Positions 1 through 5,798 of a DNA stretch of 36,024 nucleotides are shown piece after piece; the first letter of the stretch is position 1, and every line of letters begins with the position of its first letter. A program made the translations under genes and the position numbers. Origin of the DNA: SG8-41 sp964521405 (GTDB taxonomy: Bacteria; Pseudomonadota; Gammaproteobacteria; Burkholderiales; SG8-41). The notes beneath the pieces were generated by a model. It was not told the DNA's origin. It did not search any database and saw nothing but the letters and a program-made list of their open reading frames with translations. The DNA lies in assembly GCA_964521405.1 (NCBI GenBank), contig CAZFRR010000108.1:1-36024 (forward strand), written 5' to 3'.

Positions 1-237
1 CTGGTCGATCTGGCTGGCATTTCTGAGCGAATCGATCGCTACCGGAAGCGTGGGAACCAGGCCGTATCGTTTGGCTACCGCAATAAACCGGACAAGGTTC
101 TCGTCATTCATTGCCAGAACCAGATCGATGTCGAAAGTGGACCGCAGAAATCCATGCAACTGAACTGCCAGCCCGCCGACCAGCACATACTGGACTTGCC
201 CGTCCGACAGTGATTGGAGCAGTTCAGCGATTTTCAT
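1..237 (-). CDS. Nucleotidyltransferase-like protein, cut by the window edge
   Basis: The frame is open from an ATG at 237 to the window edge, so 79 N-terminal residues are visible and the C-terminus is missing. The protein begins MKIAELLQSL and then has a VLVGGLAVQLHG stretch followed by a D-x-D in FDIDLVLA. A GG motif followed by paired acidic residues is the signature of the nucleotidyltransferase fold found in AbiEii-type toxins and MNT-like proteins. It lies at the edge of an island of toxin-antitoxin genes, which fits a stress or defence role, but the partner cannot be seen. Which nucleotidyltransferase subfamily it belongs to is not decided by the visible part. Confidence 0.7.
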   Translation of the reverse strand, partial: MKIAELLQSLSDGQVQYVLVGGLAVQLHGFLRSTFDIDLVLAMNDENLVRFIAVAKRYGLVPTLPVAIDSLRNASQIDQ

Positions 238-266
238 AAATAACCGGGGACTAAATAACCGGGGAC
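237..266. repeat. Tandem 15-bp direct repeat
   Basis: The 15-bp sequence TAAATAACCGGGGAC occurs twice in a row (237-251 and 252-266), directly upstream of the nucleotidyltransferase start and followed by AGACCACGG. From memory, similar sequence is found near REP-associated transposase remnants; no transposase is visible here, so this is only a suggestion. Confidence 0.6.
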
Positions 267-283
267 AGACCACGGTTCTTCGA

Positions 284-500
284 AGTCGTGACGCCAGTCA
301 CAGCGCTTCCCTCAGCAGATTGCAGGTTCCAAGTTCCGGGTTCCGGGTTCAAAGTTCCGGGTTCCAGGTTCCGAGTTCCGGGTTCCGGGTTCCAGGTTCC
401 GGGTTCGATGTTCCGGGTTCCGGGTTCCGGGTTCAATGTTCAATGTTCAATGTTCCGGGTTCAATGCTCCGCGTTCCAGGTTCCGAGTTCCGGGTTCCAA
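284..500. repeat. GTTCNNN heptamer array A1 with hairpin core
   Basis: This fills most of the gene-free stretch 238-559. A small hairpin (GTGAC, GCCA, GTCAC) lies at about 290-303, and from about 323 to 500 the sequence is a run of 7-bp units that keep GTTC and vary in the last three bases (GTTCCGG, GTTCCAG, GTTCCGA, GTTCAAT). Only one orientation is present. Short reading frames through it (PEPGTRN-like peptides) are taken as chance products. The remaining 500-559 shows nothing. Confidence 0.9.
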
Positions 501-559
501 GCTCTGCGGATTTGGCGCAAACAATTTTGTCAGCGTCATTTGTATTTGGCGCCTTTCAT

Positions 560-904
560 TTATGCGTTCTTCGCGTTCAGGATTTTTTCGAGCGCGGAGA
601 TGAGCGGCGGCAAGTCCTGCTCCACCGTGTCCCACACCCGGTCAAGGTCAATGTCGAAATAAACGTGCACCAGCCGGTTACGCATGCCGACGATATCGGG
701 CCAGGGAATCCGCGCGTAACGGCTCTGGACGTCGGGGCTGACGCGCGCGGCGGCCTCGCCCACGATTTCGATGCACTTGAGCAAGCCCAGTACCAGCAAC
801 CGGTCGCGTTCGAGGTCGGCGCGGGTCTTGCCTTTCGCGAATTCGACCGCCTCGCTCGCGGCATCGAGCATGTGCCGCAGCCGGACGCGGTCATCCTTCG
901 GCAT
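560..904 (-). CDS. hepT: HEPN-domain toxin HepT (DUF86)
   Basis: A 114-residue helical protein starting MPKDDRVRLR. It carries the HEPN RNase motif R-x4-H-x-Y as RNRLVHVY, with R75, H80 and Y82 as expected catalytic residues. HepT proteins are ribonucleases whose activity is blocked when the partner MntA AMPylates the conserved tyrosine. The gene overlaps the upstream mntA by 14 bp, the usual translationally coupled order of this toxin-antitoxin pair. The ATG at 904 is chosen because the family starts there and the longer frame upstream only reads mntA in another phase. Length is normal for DUF86. Confidence 0.9.
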   Translation of the reverse strand: MPKDDRVRLRHMLDAASEAVEFAKGKTRADLERDRLLVLGLLKCIEIVGEAAARVSPDVQSRYARIPWPDIVGMRNRLVHVYFDIDLDRVWDTVEQDLPPLISALEKILNAKNA

Positions 905-1193
905 ACTGGATCTCGGCCTCGCGGTTGACCTGGTCCCGGAAATAGCGGCTGAGCTCGGCCGGCGTGCGCAGGTCCACCTTCCGCCCCAGGAGCTGCGAAA
1001 GCTCCCGTTCGAGCGCCACCATGCGGAGGAACCCAACCCGCTCGCCAGGCGCGAACTCCACCAGCACGTCCACGTCGCTGTCCGGCCGGAAGTCCTCGCG
1101 CAGCACGCTCCCGAACAGCGCCAGCCGCCGGATGCGGTGACAACGGCAGAAAGCGGCGATCTGGTCCCCTTCTATCGGAATGCGCGCGCCCAT
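891..1193 (-). CDS. mntA: MntA-type nucleotidyltransferase antitoxin
   Basis: A 100-residue minimal nucleotidyltransferase. The GS-x10-DxD signature is intact: G28-S29, then D40 and D42 in PDSDVDVLVEF. Family members transfer AMP to the tyrosine of the partner HEPN toxin and so neutralise it. The gene precedes hepT with a 14-bp overlap. An AAGGAA lies a little upstream of the ATG at 1193 as a possible ribosome binding site. A 9-bp inverted repeat sits upstream at 1212-1249. Residues after 60 (ELSQLLGRKVDLRTP) match the usual C-terminal part, so the gene appears complete. Confidence 0.9.
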   Translation of the reverse strand: MGARIPIEGDQIAAFCRCHRIRRLALFGSVLREDFRPDSDVDVLVEFAPGERVGFLRMVALERELSQLLGRKVDLRTPAELSRYFRDQVNREAEIQYAEG

Positions 1194-1211
1194 GCTCGGG
1201 TTTCCTTACGC

Positions 1212-1249
1212 GAACCGCCGTGTTTCGCGTGTTCGCTCGACGGCGGTTC
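1212..1249. promoter_or_regulatory. 9-bp inverted repeat upstream of mntA
   Basis: GAACCGCCG (1212-1220) and CGGCGGTTC (1241-1249) pair perfectly around 20 bases. The position, between the end of the broken DUF5615 gene and the mntA start, suits either a terminator-like hairpin without a U-tract or an operator for the mntA-hepT pair. No binding protein can be named. Confidence 0.4.
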
Positions 1250-1273
1250 CGATGTGCATGATAAATCGGTATT

Positions 1274-1480
1274 TTAACCGAACCGGGCACCCTCTCCCGA
1301 AAAGGCGGTTTCGACCAAGCGGGCGATAAGCAGCCGCCAAACAATGAGCATCAAGCAAAGACGCCATGTTCGATGCGGCCCAGCGTGTCCATCGTCGCGG
1401 ACCGTGACGACATCGTGGCCCGCCGACCGGAGCAGCTCGATTCCCCGCTTGCCGATGTTCTCGTCAAGCTTGAAATTCAT
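1274..1480 (-). pseudogene. DUF5615 (PIN-like) toxin, truncated and fused to a piece of the Xre-RES locus
   Basis: The first 30 residues (MNFKLDENIGKRGIELLRSA and on to VTVRDD) are the N-terminus of a DUF5615 PIN-like protein, the usual toxin partner of DUF433. After that the sequence switches to MLIVWRLLIARLVETAFSG, which is the start of a RES-domain toxin read from a 111-bp duplicate of the Xre-RES junction found again at 2990-3100. A full DUF5615 protein is about 110-120 residues, so most of the PIN-like domain, including its later acidic residues, is missing. The gene overlaps the DUF433 gene by 4 bp, so it is the original toxin of that pair and is very probably inactive. Confidence 0.8.
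1283..1393. repeat. 111-bp duplicate of the Xre-RES junction, copy 1
   Basis: Positions 1283-1393 match 2990-3100 over 111 bp without gaps, with seven mismatches by eye (about 94% identity). The copied piece covers the last codons of the Xre antitoxin and the first 20 or so of the RES toxin. Similarity stops sharply at both ends. Here it replaces the 3' part of the DUF5615 gene. Confidence 0.9.
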
Positions 1481-1719
1481 GCAACCCGTTCCACGGGCAC
1501 TGGAATGATGCGCTCGCGGGCCGCCTCGGCGCCGTAGGCGATGGCCGCAAGGATGTCCTCGCGGGTGAGTTCGGGATATTCCGCGAGAATTTCCTGCTCA
1601 GTCATGCCATTCGCCAGGAAATCGAGGATGAGGGACACCCAAACGCGTGTGCCCCGGATGCACGGCTTGCCGAAGCAGACGTTCGGATTAATGCTGATTC
1701 GTTTGAGCAACTCAGTCAT
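1477..1719 (-). CDS. DUF433 antitoxin
   Basis: An 80-residue DUF433 protein. It has the typical opening about 12 residues in, INPNVCFGKPCIRGTRVWV, followed by LILDFLANGMTEQEILAEYP and LTREDILAAIAYGA, a winged or helix-turn-helix type DNA-binding fold. DUF433 genes normally precede DUF5615 PIN-like toxins and act as antitoxin and autorepressor. The 4-bp overlap with the downstream DUF5615 frame fits this, but that toxin is truncated, so this is an antitoxin whose toxin seems to have been lost. Upstream is repeat array A2. Confidence 0.9.
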   Translation of the reverse strand: MTELLKRISINPNVCFGKPCIRGTRVWVSLILDFLANGMTEQEILAEYPELTREDILAAIAYGAEAARERIIPVPVERVA

Positions 1720-1752
1720 GGGCCATCTCCTTCCTGGGGGTTGAAAACAATT

Positions 1753-1893
1753 GCAGGTTCCAGGTTCTAGGTTCTAGGTTCTAGGTTCTAGGTTCAATGT
1801 TCCGGGTTCCGGGTTCCGGGTTCCGGGTTCCGGGTTCCGGGCTTTGAACCATGAACCTTGAACCTTGAACTTTGAACTTTGAACTTTGAACAT
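1753..1893. repeat. Heptamer array A2, inverted pair without core
   Basis: GTTC-units (GTTCCAG, GTTCTAG repeated, GTTCAAT, GTTCCGG repeated) run from 1753 to about 1841 and then switch to the inverted form GAACCTT/GAACTTT to 1893. The turn has almost no unique core. The array separates the DUF433 gene from the end of the PemK-like toxin. Confidence 0.95.
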
Positions 1894-1895
1894 TC

Positions 1896-2216
1896 TTATT
1901 CCCCGAAAACTTCCTGCAGCGTTCTCAGCATCGCGGTGAGTGTGCCGGCACTCACCGCCCCCCACTTCCTGACCAGCCGCGCCTGGTCCAGCGTCCGAAT
2001 CTGGTCGAGCAGGATCAGGCCCTTCTGGCTCGCATGGGTCACGGGGATCCGGTACGGGGCGGGCCTGCTGCCGGTCGTCATCGGCGCAACGATGACGGTG
2101 CGCAGGTGGTCGTGCATTTCCGGGGGGGAAATGACCACGCAGGGCCGGGTCTTGCGGATTTCGCGTCCCACGGCCGGATCCAGCGCGGCAAGCCAGATCT
2201 CCCCCCGCACTACCAC
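1896..2216 (-). CDS. PemK/MazF-family endoribonuclease toxin
   Basis: A PemK/MazF-type protein: it opens VVVRGEIWLAALDPAVG, then has REIRKTRPCVVIS, IVAPMTTGSRP and LLDQIRTLDQARL, the strand order of MazF toxins that cut single-stranded mRNA. About 106 residues from a GTG at 2216, the usual family size. The GTG is preferred because GGAG lies 7-8 bases upstream inside the antitoxin gene and the homologous part begins at once; a second GTG at 2210 and an ATG at 2255 are alternatives. It follows the AbrB-type antitoxin with a short overlap, the normal order of a mazEF-like operon. The stop is just beside array A2. Confidence 0.88.
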   Translation of the reverse strand: MVVRGEIWLAALDPAVGREIRKTRPCVVISPPEMHDHLRTVIVAPMTTGSRPAPYRIPVTHASQKGLILLDQIRTLDQARLVRKWGAVSAGTLTAMLRTLQEVFGE

Positions 2217-2458
2217 GCCAGCTCCGCATCCGCCTCGTTCCCGAACTCGGGCCATGCCAGAGCATCATTTCCGGACGCCGCGAGCGTCTTGCTTGCTTCG
2301 GCCCAGCCTTTGCGGGCCTTGCGCCGCGGTTTGCGCAGCACGATGGCGTCGTTCTCGACCGCCATTTCCGCCTCTCCCTCAAGGCCCAACTGCGCCAGCA
2401 GCGGCTTGGGAATGATGACGCCCCGTGAATTGCCCATTTTTCTGATCGTGGTTTTCAT
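2210..2458 (-). CDS. MazE-like AbrB-fold antitoxin
   Basis: An 82-residue protein with an N-terminal SpoVT/AbrB swapped-hairpin domain, recognised by MKTTIRKMGNSRGVIIPKP and LLAQLGLEGEAEMAVENDAI. The C-terminal half (from about residue 45) is basic and then Trp/Glu/Asp rich, as expected for the flexible tail that wraps the toxin. It lies directly upstream of the PemK-like toxin and overlaps it, so it should be antitoxin and autorepressor of the pair. Confidence 0.88.
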   Translation of the reverse strand: MKTTIRKMGNSRGVIIPKPLLAQLGLEGEAEMAVENDAIVLRKPRRKARKGWAEASKTLAASGNDALAWPEFGNEADAELAW

Positions 2459-2510
2459 GCCCCCCCTCCCTCGTTATAACAATGTTAGTCCGGCGCGGCG
2501 GGGGCGTCAA

Positions 2511-2601
2511 TGGGTTCCGGGTTCCGGGTCCCGAGTTCCGAGTTCCGAGTTCCGGGTTCCGGGTTCGAACTTTGAACCTTGAACTTTGAACGTTGAACAT
2601 T
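2511..2601. repeat. Heptamer array A3, inverted pair
   Basis: GGTTCCG/GTTCCGA units from 2511 to about 2564, then GAACTTT/GAACCTT units to 2601, turning at a GGTTCGAAC palindrome. It lies between the RES toxin stop (2600) and the mazE-like start (2458) and touches the stop codon of the RES gene. Confidence 0.93.
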
Positions 2602-3058
2602 AGGTAATCAGCCGAAGGTCGGTGATGAATTCCCGCGGGTCACCGATGTCGATCCTGGCGAAGCCGGGGTGCAGCGGGTTGAGAAGGTAATTGGTTTCGG
2701 CCGGAATCACGGCACTCGGCACGGCAAGCACGGCGCTGGTCGTCCGTTTCGCCCAATCGGTGCCAATAGCCTGCAACTGCTCACGGGCAGCCCGGTCGCG
2801 CCAGCCGGCAGGAAGATCGTCCAGGCTGACCCGCTCGATCTTGAGGCCCTTCGGGATCGTCGCCGGGATCATGACGTAACGGGCACGCAACGGCTCGTCC
2901 TGCACCAGCATTTCAAGCATCGCCAGAGATTGGCTGCCGGCGGTATAGACGAGTGAAACGCCCCTGCGATTCCAGCGCCCACCGTAGAGCCGGGCGCCCT
3001 CTCCCGAAAAGGCGGTTTCAACAAGGCGGGTGGTAAGCAGCCGCCAAACAATGAGCAT
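2600..3058 (-). CDS. RES-domain toxin
   Basis: A 152-residue RES-domain protein starting MLIVWRLLTTRLVETAFSG. The family landmarks are visible: GGRWN at 26-30 (arginine), VYTA at 37-40 (tyrosine), the glutamate in AMLEML at about 49 and the serine in VPSAVIPAE. Characterised RES toxins degrade NAD+ or ADP-ribosylate targets. The ATG at 3058 overlaps the TGA of the Xre antitoxin, indicating translational coupling. A TTG one codon earlier is also possible. The first 20 or so codons are duplicated at 1283-1393. Confidence 0.9.
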   Translation of the reverse strand: MLIVWRLLTTRLVETAFSGEGARLYGGRWNRRGVSLVYTAGSQSLAMLEMLVQDEPLRARYVMIPATIPKGLKIERVSLDDLPAGWRDRAAREQLQAIGTDWAKRTTSAVLAVPSAVIPAETNYLLNPLHPGFARIDIGDPREFITDLRLIT

Positions 3059-3100
3059 CAAGCAAAGACGCCATGTTCGATGCGGCCCAGCGTATCCATC
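2990..3100. repeat. 111-bp duplicate, copy 2 (parent locus)
   Basis: The junction of the Xre and RES genes. It is the source copy of the segment found at 1283-1393, because here both flanking genes are intact. Confidence 0.9.
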
Positions 3101-3522
3101 ACACTCACCGCGCCGATGTCGGTATCCAGCAGGGACAGCGGGGTAGCACCGGACACGGCCGCATTGGGCGACTTGAGCCAGTCGAGGGCGGCATCGAAGT
3201 CTTCAAACACTTCTGCCGCCCGTTCGACCACCCGCGCCAAACGCACCAGCTTGGCGGATTCCTCGCGGTTGAGCATGCCTTCCCGCTTGCGGCGGGCCAG
3301 GGTGCGTTCGGGAATGTCCAGCGCCGTTGCCAGTTCGGACTGAGACACGCGAATCGACCGGGTGAGAAAATCCACGGCCGCCGAAGGGATACCGCGACGG
3401 ATCACCGACACCCAATCAAGGGACGAGCGAGGCTTGACCTGCAAGACCCCCTTGCCACCCAACAGGGCTTCCACCGAGAGATAACGCCGGGATGCCGGCG
3501 CCGCTGCTGTTGCTGTTGTCAT
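3058..3522 (-). CDS. Xre/ParS-type antitoxin (DUF2384)
   Basis: A 154-residue antitoxin. The middle (about residues 50-90) is an Xre-like helix-turn-helix, seen as VSQSELATALDIPERTLARR; the C-terminal part (about 95-150) is the MbcA/ParS/Xre antitoxin domain with VVERAAEVFEDFDAALDWL and the end motif VMDTLGRIEHGVFA, which inserts into the RES active site in known complexes. The ATG at 3522 is chosen because the upstream codons run into the promoter. It precedes and overlaps the RES gene. A likely self-regulated promoter lies at 3553-3583. Confidence 0.92.
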   Translation of the reverse strand: MTTATAAAPASRRYLSVEALLGGKGVLQVKPRSSLDWVSVIRRGIPSAAVDFLTRSIRVSQSELATALDIPERTLARRKREGMLNREESAKLVRLARVVERAAEVFEDFDAALDWLKSPNAAVSGATPLSLLDTDIGAVSVMDTLGRIEHGVFA

Positions 3523-3552
3523 GACGCCACTCCTTTGCCGTAATGCATGCCA

Positions 3553-3583
3553 TATGGCGCCTATTATAGTCAAATATGGCGCC
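3553..3583 (-). promoter_or_regulatory. Promoter and probable operator of the Xre-RES operon
   Basis: On the minus strand a perfect TATAAT -10 box lies at 3563-3568. It sits between two identical copies of TATGGCGCC (plus-strand 3553-3561 and 3575-3583) spaced 22 bp apart, about two helical turns, so both fall on one face of the DNA. This layout suits repression by the Xre antitoxin. The -35 region is weak (TGGCTT-like). Confidence 0.7.
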
Positions 3584-3626
3584 AAAAGCCAGCGTCTGGA
3601 TCGGCGCAACGATGACGGCAGATTGC

Positions 3627-3678
3627 GGGTTCCGGGTTCCGGGTTCCCGGTTCCCGGTTCCGAGTTCCGAGTTCCGTG
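3627..3678. repeat. Heptamer array A4
   Basis: A short single-orientation run of GGTTCCG, GGTTCCC and GTTCCGA units between the Xre promoter and the hairpin at the end of mshP. Confidence 0.9.
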
Positions 3679-3682
3679 TATA

Positions 3683-3716
3683 AGGAGTTTGTCGGGGCCA
3701 AGTCCGACAAACTCCT
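3683..3716 (-). terminator. 13-bp perfect hairpin at the end of the pilus operon
   Basis: AGGAGTTTGTCGG (3683-3695) and CCGACAAACTCCT (3704-3716) pair perfectly around 8 bases and overlap the mshP stop codon (TAG at 3715-3717). No U-tract follows on the minus strand, so it may be a processing or stabilising hairpin, a weak terminator or a repetitive palindrome. A 14-base piece, CGACAAACTCCTTA, recurs at 31015-31028. Confidence 0.55.
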
Positions 3717-4707
3717 AGCCGCAGGCGCAGCGCGGCACCGTGGCAGTCGGGTCCTTGCACTTGGACAGCGTCGCCTGGAGCTGGCGCTCGACATAGCCCT
3801 TCGTGGGCGATGCGTTCGGGCACGCGCCGGCGGAAGGCTGGTTGCACGCGGTAGCCACAAGTTGATACACGCGAAGTTCCCGATTCCCCTCCGTTGCGGA
3901 TGTTGCGGCGCAGGTCACGGTCACGGTGAATGGCGAGAGCGATTCCGCAAGCGATGTGAGATTGGTGGAAGCCACACACGTGACCGGCCAGTTGAGCGGC
4001 GAGCAAGTGGTATTCACCGTGTTGTTCGGATCGAGCACCTGAAACGCCCCCCACTCGATGCCGGCGCGCGCGGCCTGGTAGGCGCGCACTCCCTGCACGT
4101 CGAACTGCATGCTCGATTGCTGTATCGCGGTTACCGACAGCATGAACCCGCCGAGCAGCGCCAGCACCACCATCAGGAAGATGGCGGTTACAAGACTTAA
4201 ACCTCGTTCCGAGTTCCGGGTTCCGAGTTCCGGGTTCCGGGTTCCGGGTTCCGGGATCTTAGTTCCGAGTTCCGGGTTCCGGGTTCCGGGTTCCGGGTTC
4301 AACGTTCCGGGTTCATCAACCTTATACTTCGATCCTTTCATGCCCGACGCTTTGAGATAGGCCATCAGCCCGCCAAGTTTTGCGCTCACCTCAACCGCCA
4401 AGTCCCGCAGGCGATCAAATGCGGCGCGATCAATATAGTCTTGATCCAGCGCCAAGTACAACTGCGACCTCACTTCACCTGCCGACCCCTTGGCAATCGA
4501 AAGAAATTGCAGGAATTCCTGATTCCCTCCACGTTCAAACCCCTCGGCGATATTGGACACAACTGACACAGCCGCGCCGCGAATTTGATCCCTTAGAACG
4601 AAGTCTTTGGAAAATCCTCCACTGGAGGAAATCGCGTAAATCTCCTTCGCGAGAACCCGTGCGCGTTGCCAGGCCTCAAGATCCTCGAATTTCTCAAAGC
4701 TTGCCAT
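3715..4707 (-). CDS. mshP: MshP-like pilin fused downstream of an S23/IVP four-helix-bundle protein
   Basis: One uninterrupted 330-residue frame made of three parts. Residues 1-130 (MASFEKFEDLEAWQRARVL, then SVVSNIAEGFERG and FLSIAKGSAGEVRSQL) are a four-helix-bundle protein of the 23S rRNA intervening-sequence family. Residues 131-168 are encoded by heptamer array A5 (PEPGTRN-type repeats). Residues 169-330 are an MshP-like minor pilin: RG then LSLVTAIFLMVVLALLGG, lacking Glu5 as MshP pilins do, followed by VRAYQAARAGIEWG and a Cys-rich domain. Free IVP proteins are about 120 residues and MshP about 150, so this looks like an insertion of an IVP gene with its repeats before mshP. Whether one fused protein is made is unknown; a TTG at residue 136 (4302) is the only weak internal start. 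Confidence 0.8.
   Translation of the reverse strand: MASFEKFEDLEAWQRARVLAKEIYAISSSGGFSKDFVLRDQIRGAAVSVVSNIAEGFERGGNQEFLQFLSIAKGSAGEVRSQLYLALDQDYIDRAAFDRLRDLAVEVSAKLGGLMAYLKASGMKGSKYKVDEPGTLNPEPGTRNPELGTKIPEPGTRNPELGTRNSERGLSLVTAIFLMVVLALLGGFMLSVTAIQQSSMQFDVQGVRAYQAARAGIEWGAFQVLDPNNTVNTTCSPLNWPVTCVASTNLTSLAESLSPFTVTVTCAATSATEGNRELRVYQLVATACNQPSAGACPNASPTKGYVERQLQATLSKCKDPTATVPRCACG
4206..4317. repeat. Heptamer array A5, inside the IVP-MshP reading frame
   Basis: GTTCCGA/GTTCCGG units in plus orientation, about 15 copies, interrupted once near 4255. They are read in frame on the minus strand as PEPGTRN-type peptide and join the IVP part to the pilin part. Array A6 flanks the IVP gene on its other side in the opposite orientation. 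Confidence 0.93.
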
Positions 4708-4727
4708 CGCTAGGCCTTACGCTCGGA

Positions 4728-4780
4728 ACATTGAACATTGAACATTGAACATTGAACGTTGAACGCGGAACCCGGAACAG
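4728..4780. repeat. Heptamer array A6
   Basis: GAACATT repeated five times followed by GAACGTT, GAACGCG and GAACCCG, in the opposite orientation to A5. A5 and A6 bracket the IVP part as an inverted pair about 410 bp apart. The array lies between the mshO stop (4783) and the IVP start (4707). Confidence 0.93.
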
Positions 4781-4782
4781 TT

Positions 4783-5790
4783 TTAGGGAACATTGTTTAC
4801 GTGTGCCTGTTGAAACAGCCGCACCTTCTCGCCGCTCTGCTCCACCTGCAGATAGATCTGCAGGATGCTGGTGCGAGCGGAGGCGCCGCTCGCCGCATAG
4901 GTGAAGTTGCAATCGGTAATGCTTCTCGCCAGCACGGCGTTGCTGCCCCCGGAGGGGGGGGTCGGCTGCGGGTCGGCAATGGTGTAATTCCAGTAGCGAC
5001 GCAGCACGCCCGTGCCGAGGTCGCAGGCGTAGGTGACGGGATACTCGACCACCTGGAACCGCTTGCCGGGCGACTGGAACGGAAACAGCTTGGCCGCGGA
5101 CAGCGTAATCGTATCCACCCCGTCGTTGCTCGAATACGCCGCGCGGTTGTCGCCGAAGTACGCGTTCGCGGTGCTGCCGGTGGGGCTCAGGTTGTAGATC
5201 ACGATCGAGTTCCCCGCGGCAAGCGCGGGCAGGGTCCCGATCACATCGAACGAGCTGTCTGCGGCAACGAAGTTGAGAATGTTGCCCGCGCCGCTGCTGT
5301 CCGTTTGGGCGCGGTAGCGCCCGCCGCCGCTCGTCTGCAGGTACTCCAGGTAGGTCACATTGCCGACGGTCGTCACCCGGATGCTGTTGGGAAGCGCGGT
5401 GCGCGCGTCGCGCGTGATCCGGCGCAGCGCCGTATCCGCGATGTCGCTCAACTCGCCGCGCCGCACGGCATCCATGTAGCCCTCCACCGGCCGGCGGATG
5501 AAGACCGCCACCGTTGCCGCGAGGATGCCGGTGATTGCGATCACTATGACCATCTCGACCAGCGTGAAGCCGCGCGCGCGCGCGCGTCGCGCGCGCTGTT
5601 CCGGGTTCCGGGTTTCGGGTTCCGGGTTCCCAGTTCCGTGTTCCGGGTTCCGGGTTCCGGGTTCCGAGATTAAAGTTCCGGGTTCCGGGTTCCGCGTTCC
5701 GCGTTCCCAGTACCGTGTTCCGGGTTCCGCGTTCCGGGTTTCACATTCCGGGTTTTGAGGTTTGAACATTGAACGTTGAACCTTGAACAT
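4783..5790 (-). CDS. mshO: MSHA minor pilin MshO with repeat-encoded leader
   Basis: The pilin part starts at residue 74 of a 335-residue frame: RARARG then FTLVEMVIVIAITGILAATV, a class III/IV prepilin cleavage site with Glu5. The rest (DIADTALRRITRDARTALP, then FPFQSPGKRFQVVEYPVTY, ending LFQQAHVNNVP) matches MshO. Residues 1-65 are encoded by heptamer array A7 and read as PEPGTRN-like repeats. No ATG, GTG or TTG occurs between 5769 and the pilin part, so translation must start at 5790 or 5769 and cross the array, unless a non-standard codon is used. The ATG at 5790 is 8 bases after the mshD stop, suggesting coupling. A prepilin leader of about 74 residues would be unusually long. Confidence 0.82.
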   Translation of the reverse strand: MFKVQRSMFKPQNPECETRNAEPGTRYWERGTRNPEPGTLISEPGTRNPEHGTGNPEPETRNPEQRARRARARGFTLVEMVIVIAITGILAATVAVFIRRPVEGYMDAVRRGELSDIADTALRRITRDARTALPNSIRVTTVGNVTYLEYLQTSGGGRYRAQTDSSGAGNILNFVAADSSFDVIGTLPALAAGNSIVIYNLSPTGSTANAYFGDNRAAYSSNDGVDTITLSAAKLFPFQSPGKRFQVVEYPVTYACDLGTGVLRRYWNYTIADPQPTPPSGGSNAVLARSITDCNFTYAASGASARTSILQIYLQVEQSGEKVRLFQQAHVNNVP

Positions 5791-5795
5791 CGAAC
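5597..5795. repeat. Heptamer array A7, in frame with the mshO leader
   Basis: GTTCCGG, GTTCCCA, GTTCCGT and GTTCCGC units run to about 5750 and then switch to GAACATT/GAACGTT/GAACCTT up to the mshD stop codon. The array begins directly after a run of CG dinucleotides (5572-5598) that encodes the Arg/Ala leader of MshO. Confidence 0.93.
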
Positions 5796-5798
5796 GCG

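Noticed and set aside
284..500. CRISPR array
   Set aside because: The units are 7 bp with no spacers of constant length, and no cas genes are present.
251..662. Several overlapping frames of 60-200 residues through array A1
   Set aside because: They consist of PEPGTRN- or VPGSGFR-type peptide forced by the 7-bp repeat, have no recognised domain and occur in all phases.
4206..4780. Diversity-generating retroelement
   Set aside because: The IVP-type protein is related in fold to Avd, but no reverse transcriptase, template repeat or variable repeat is visible in the window.
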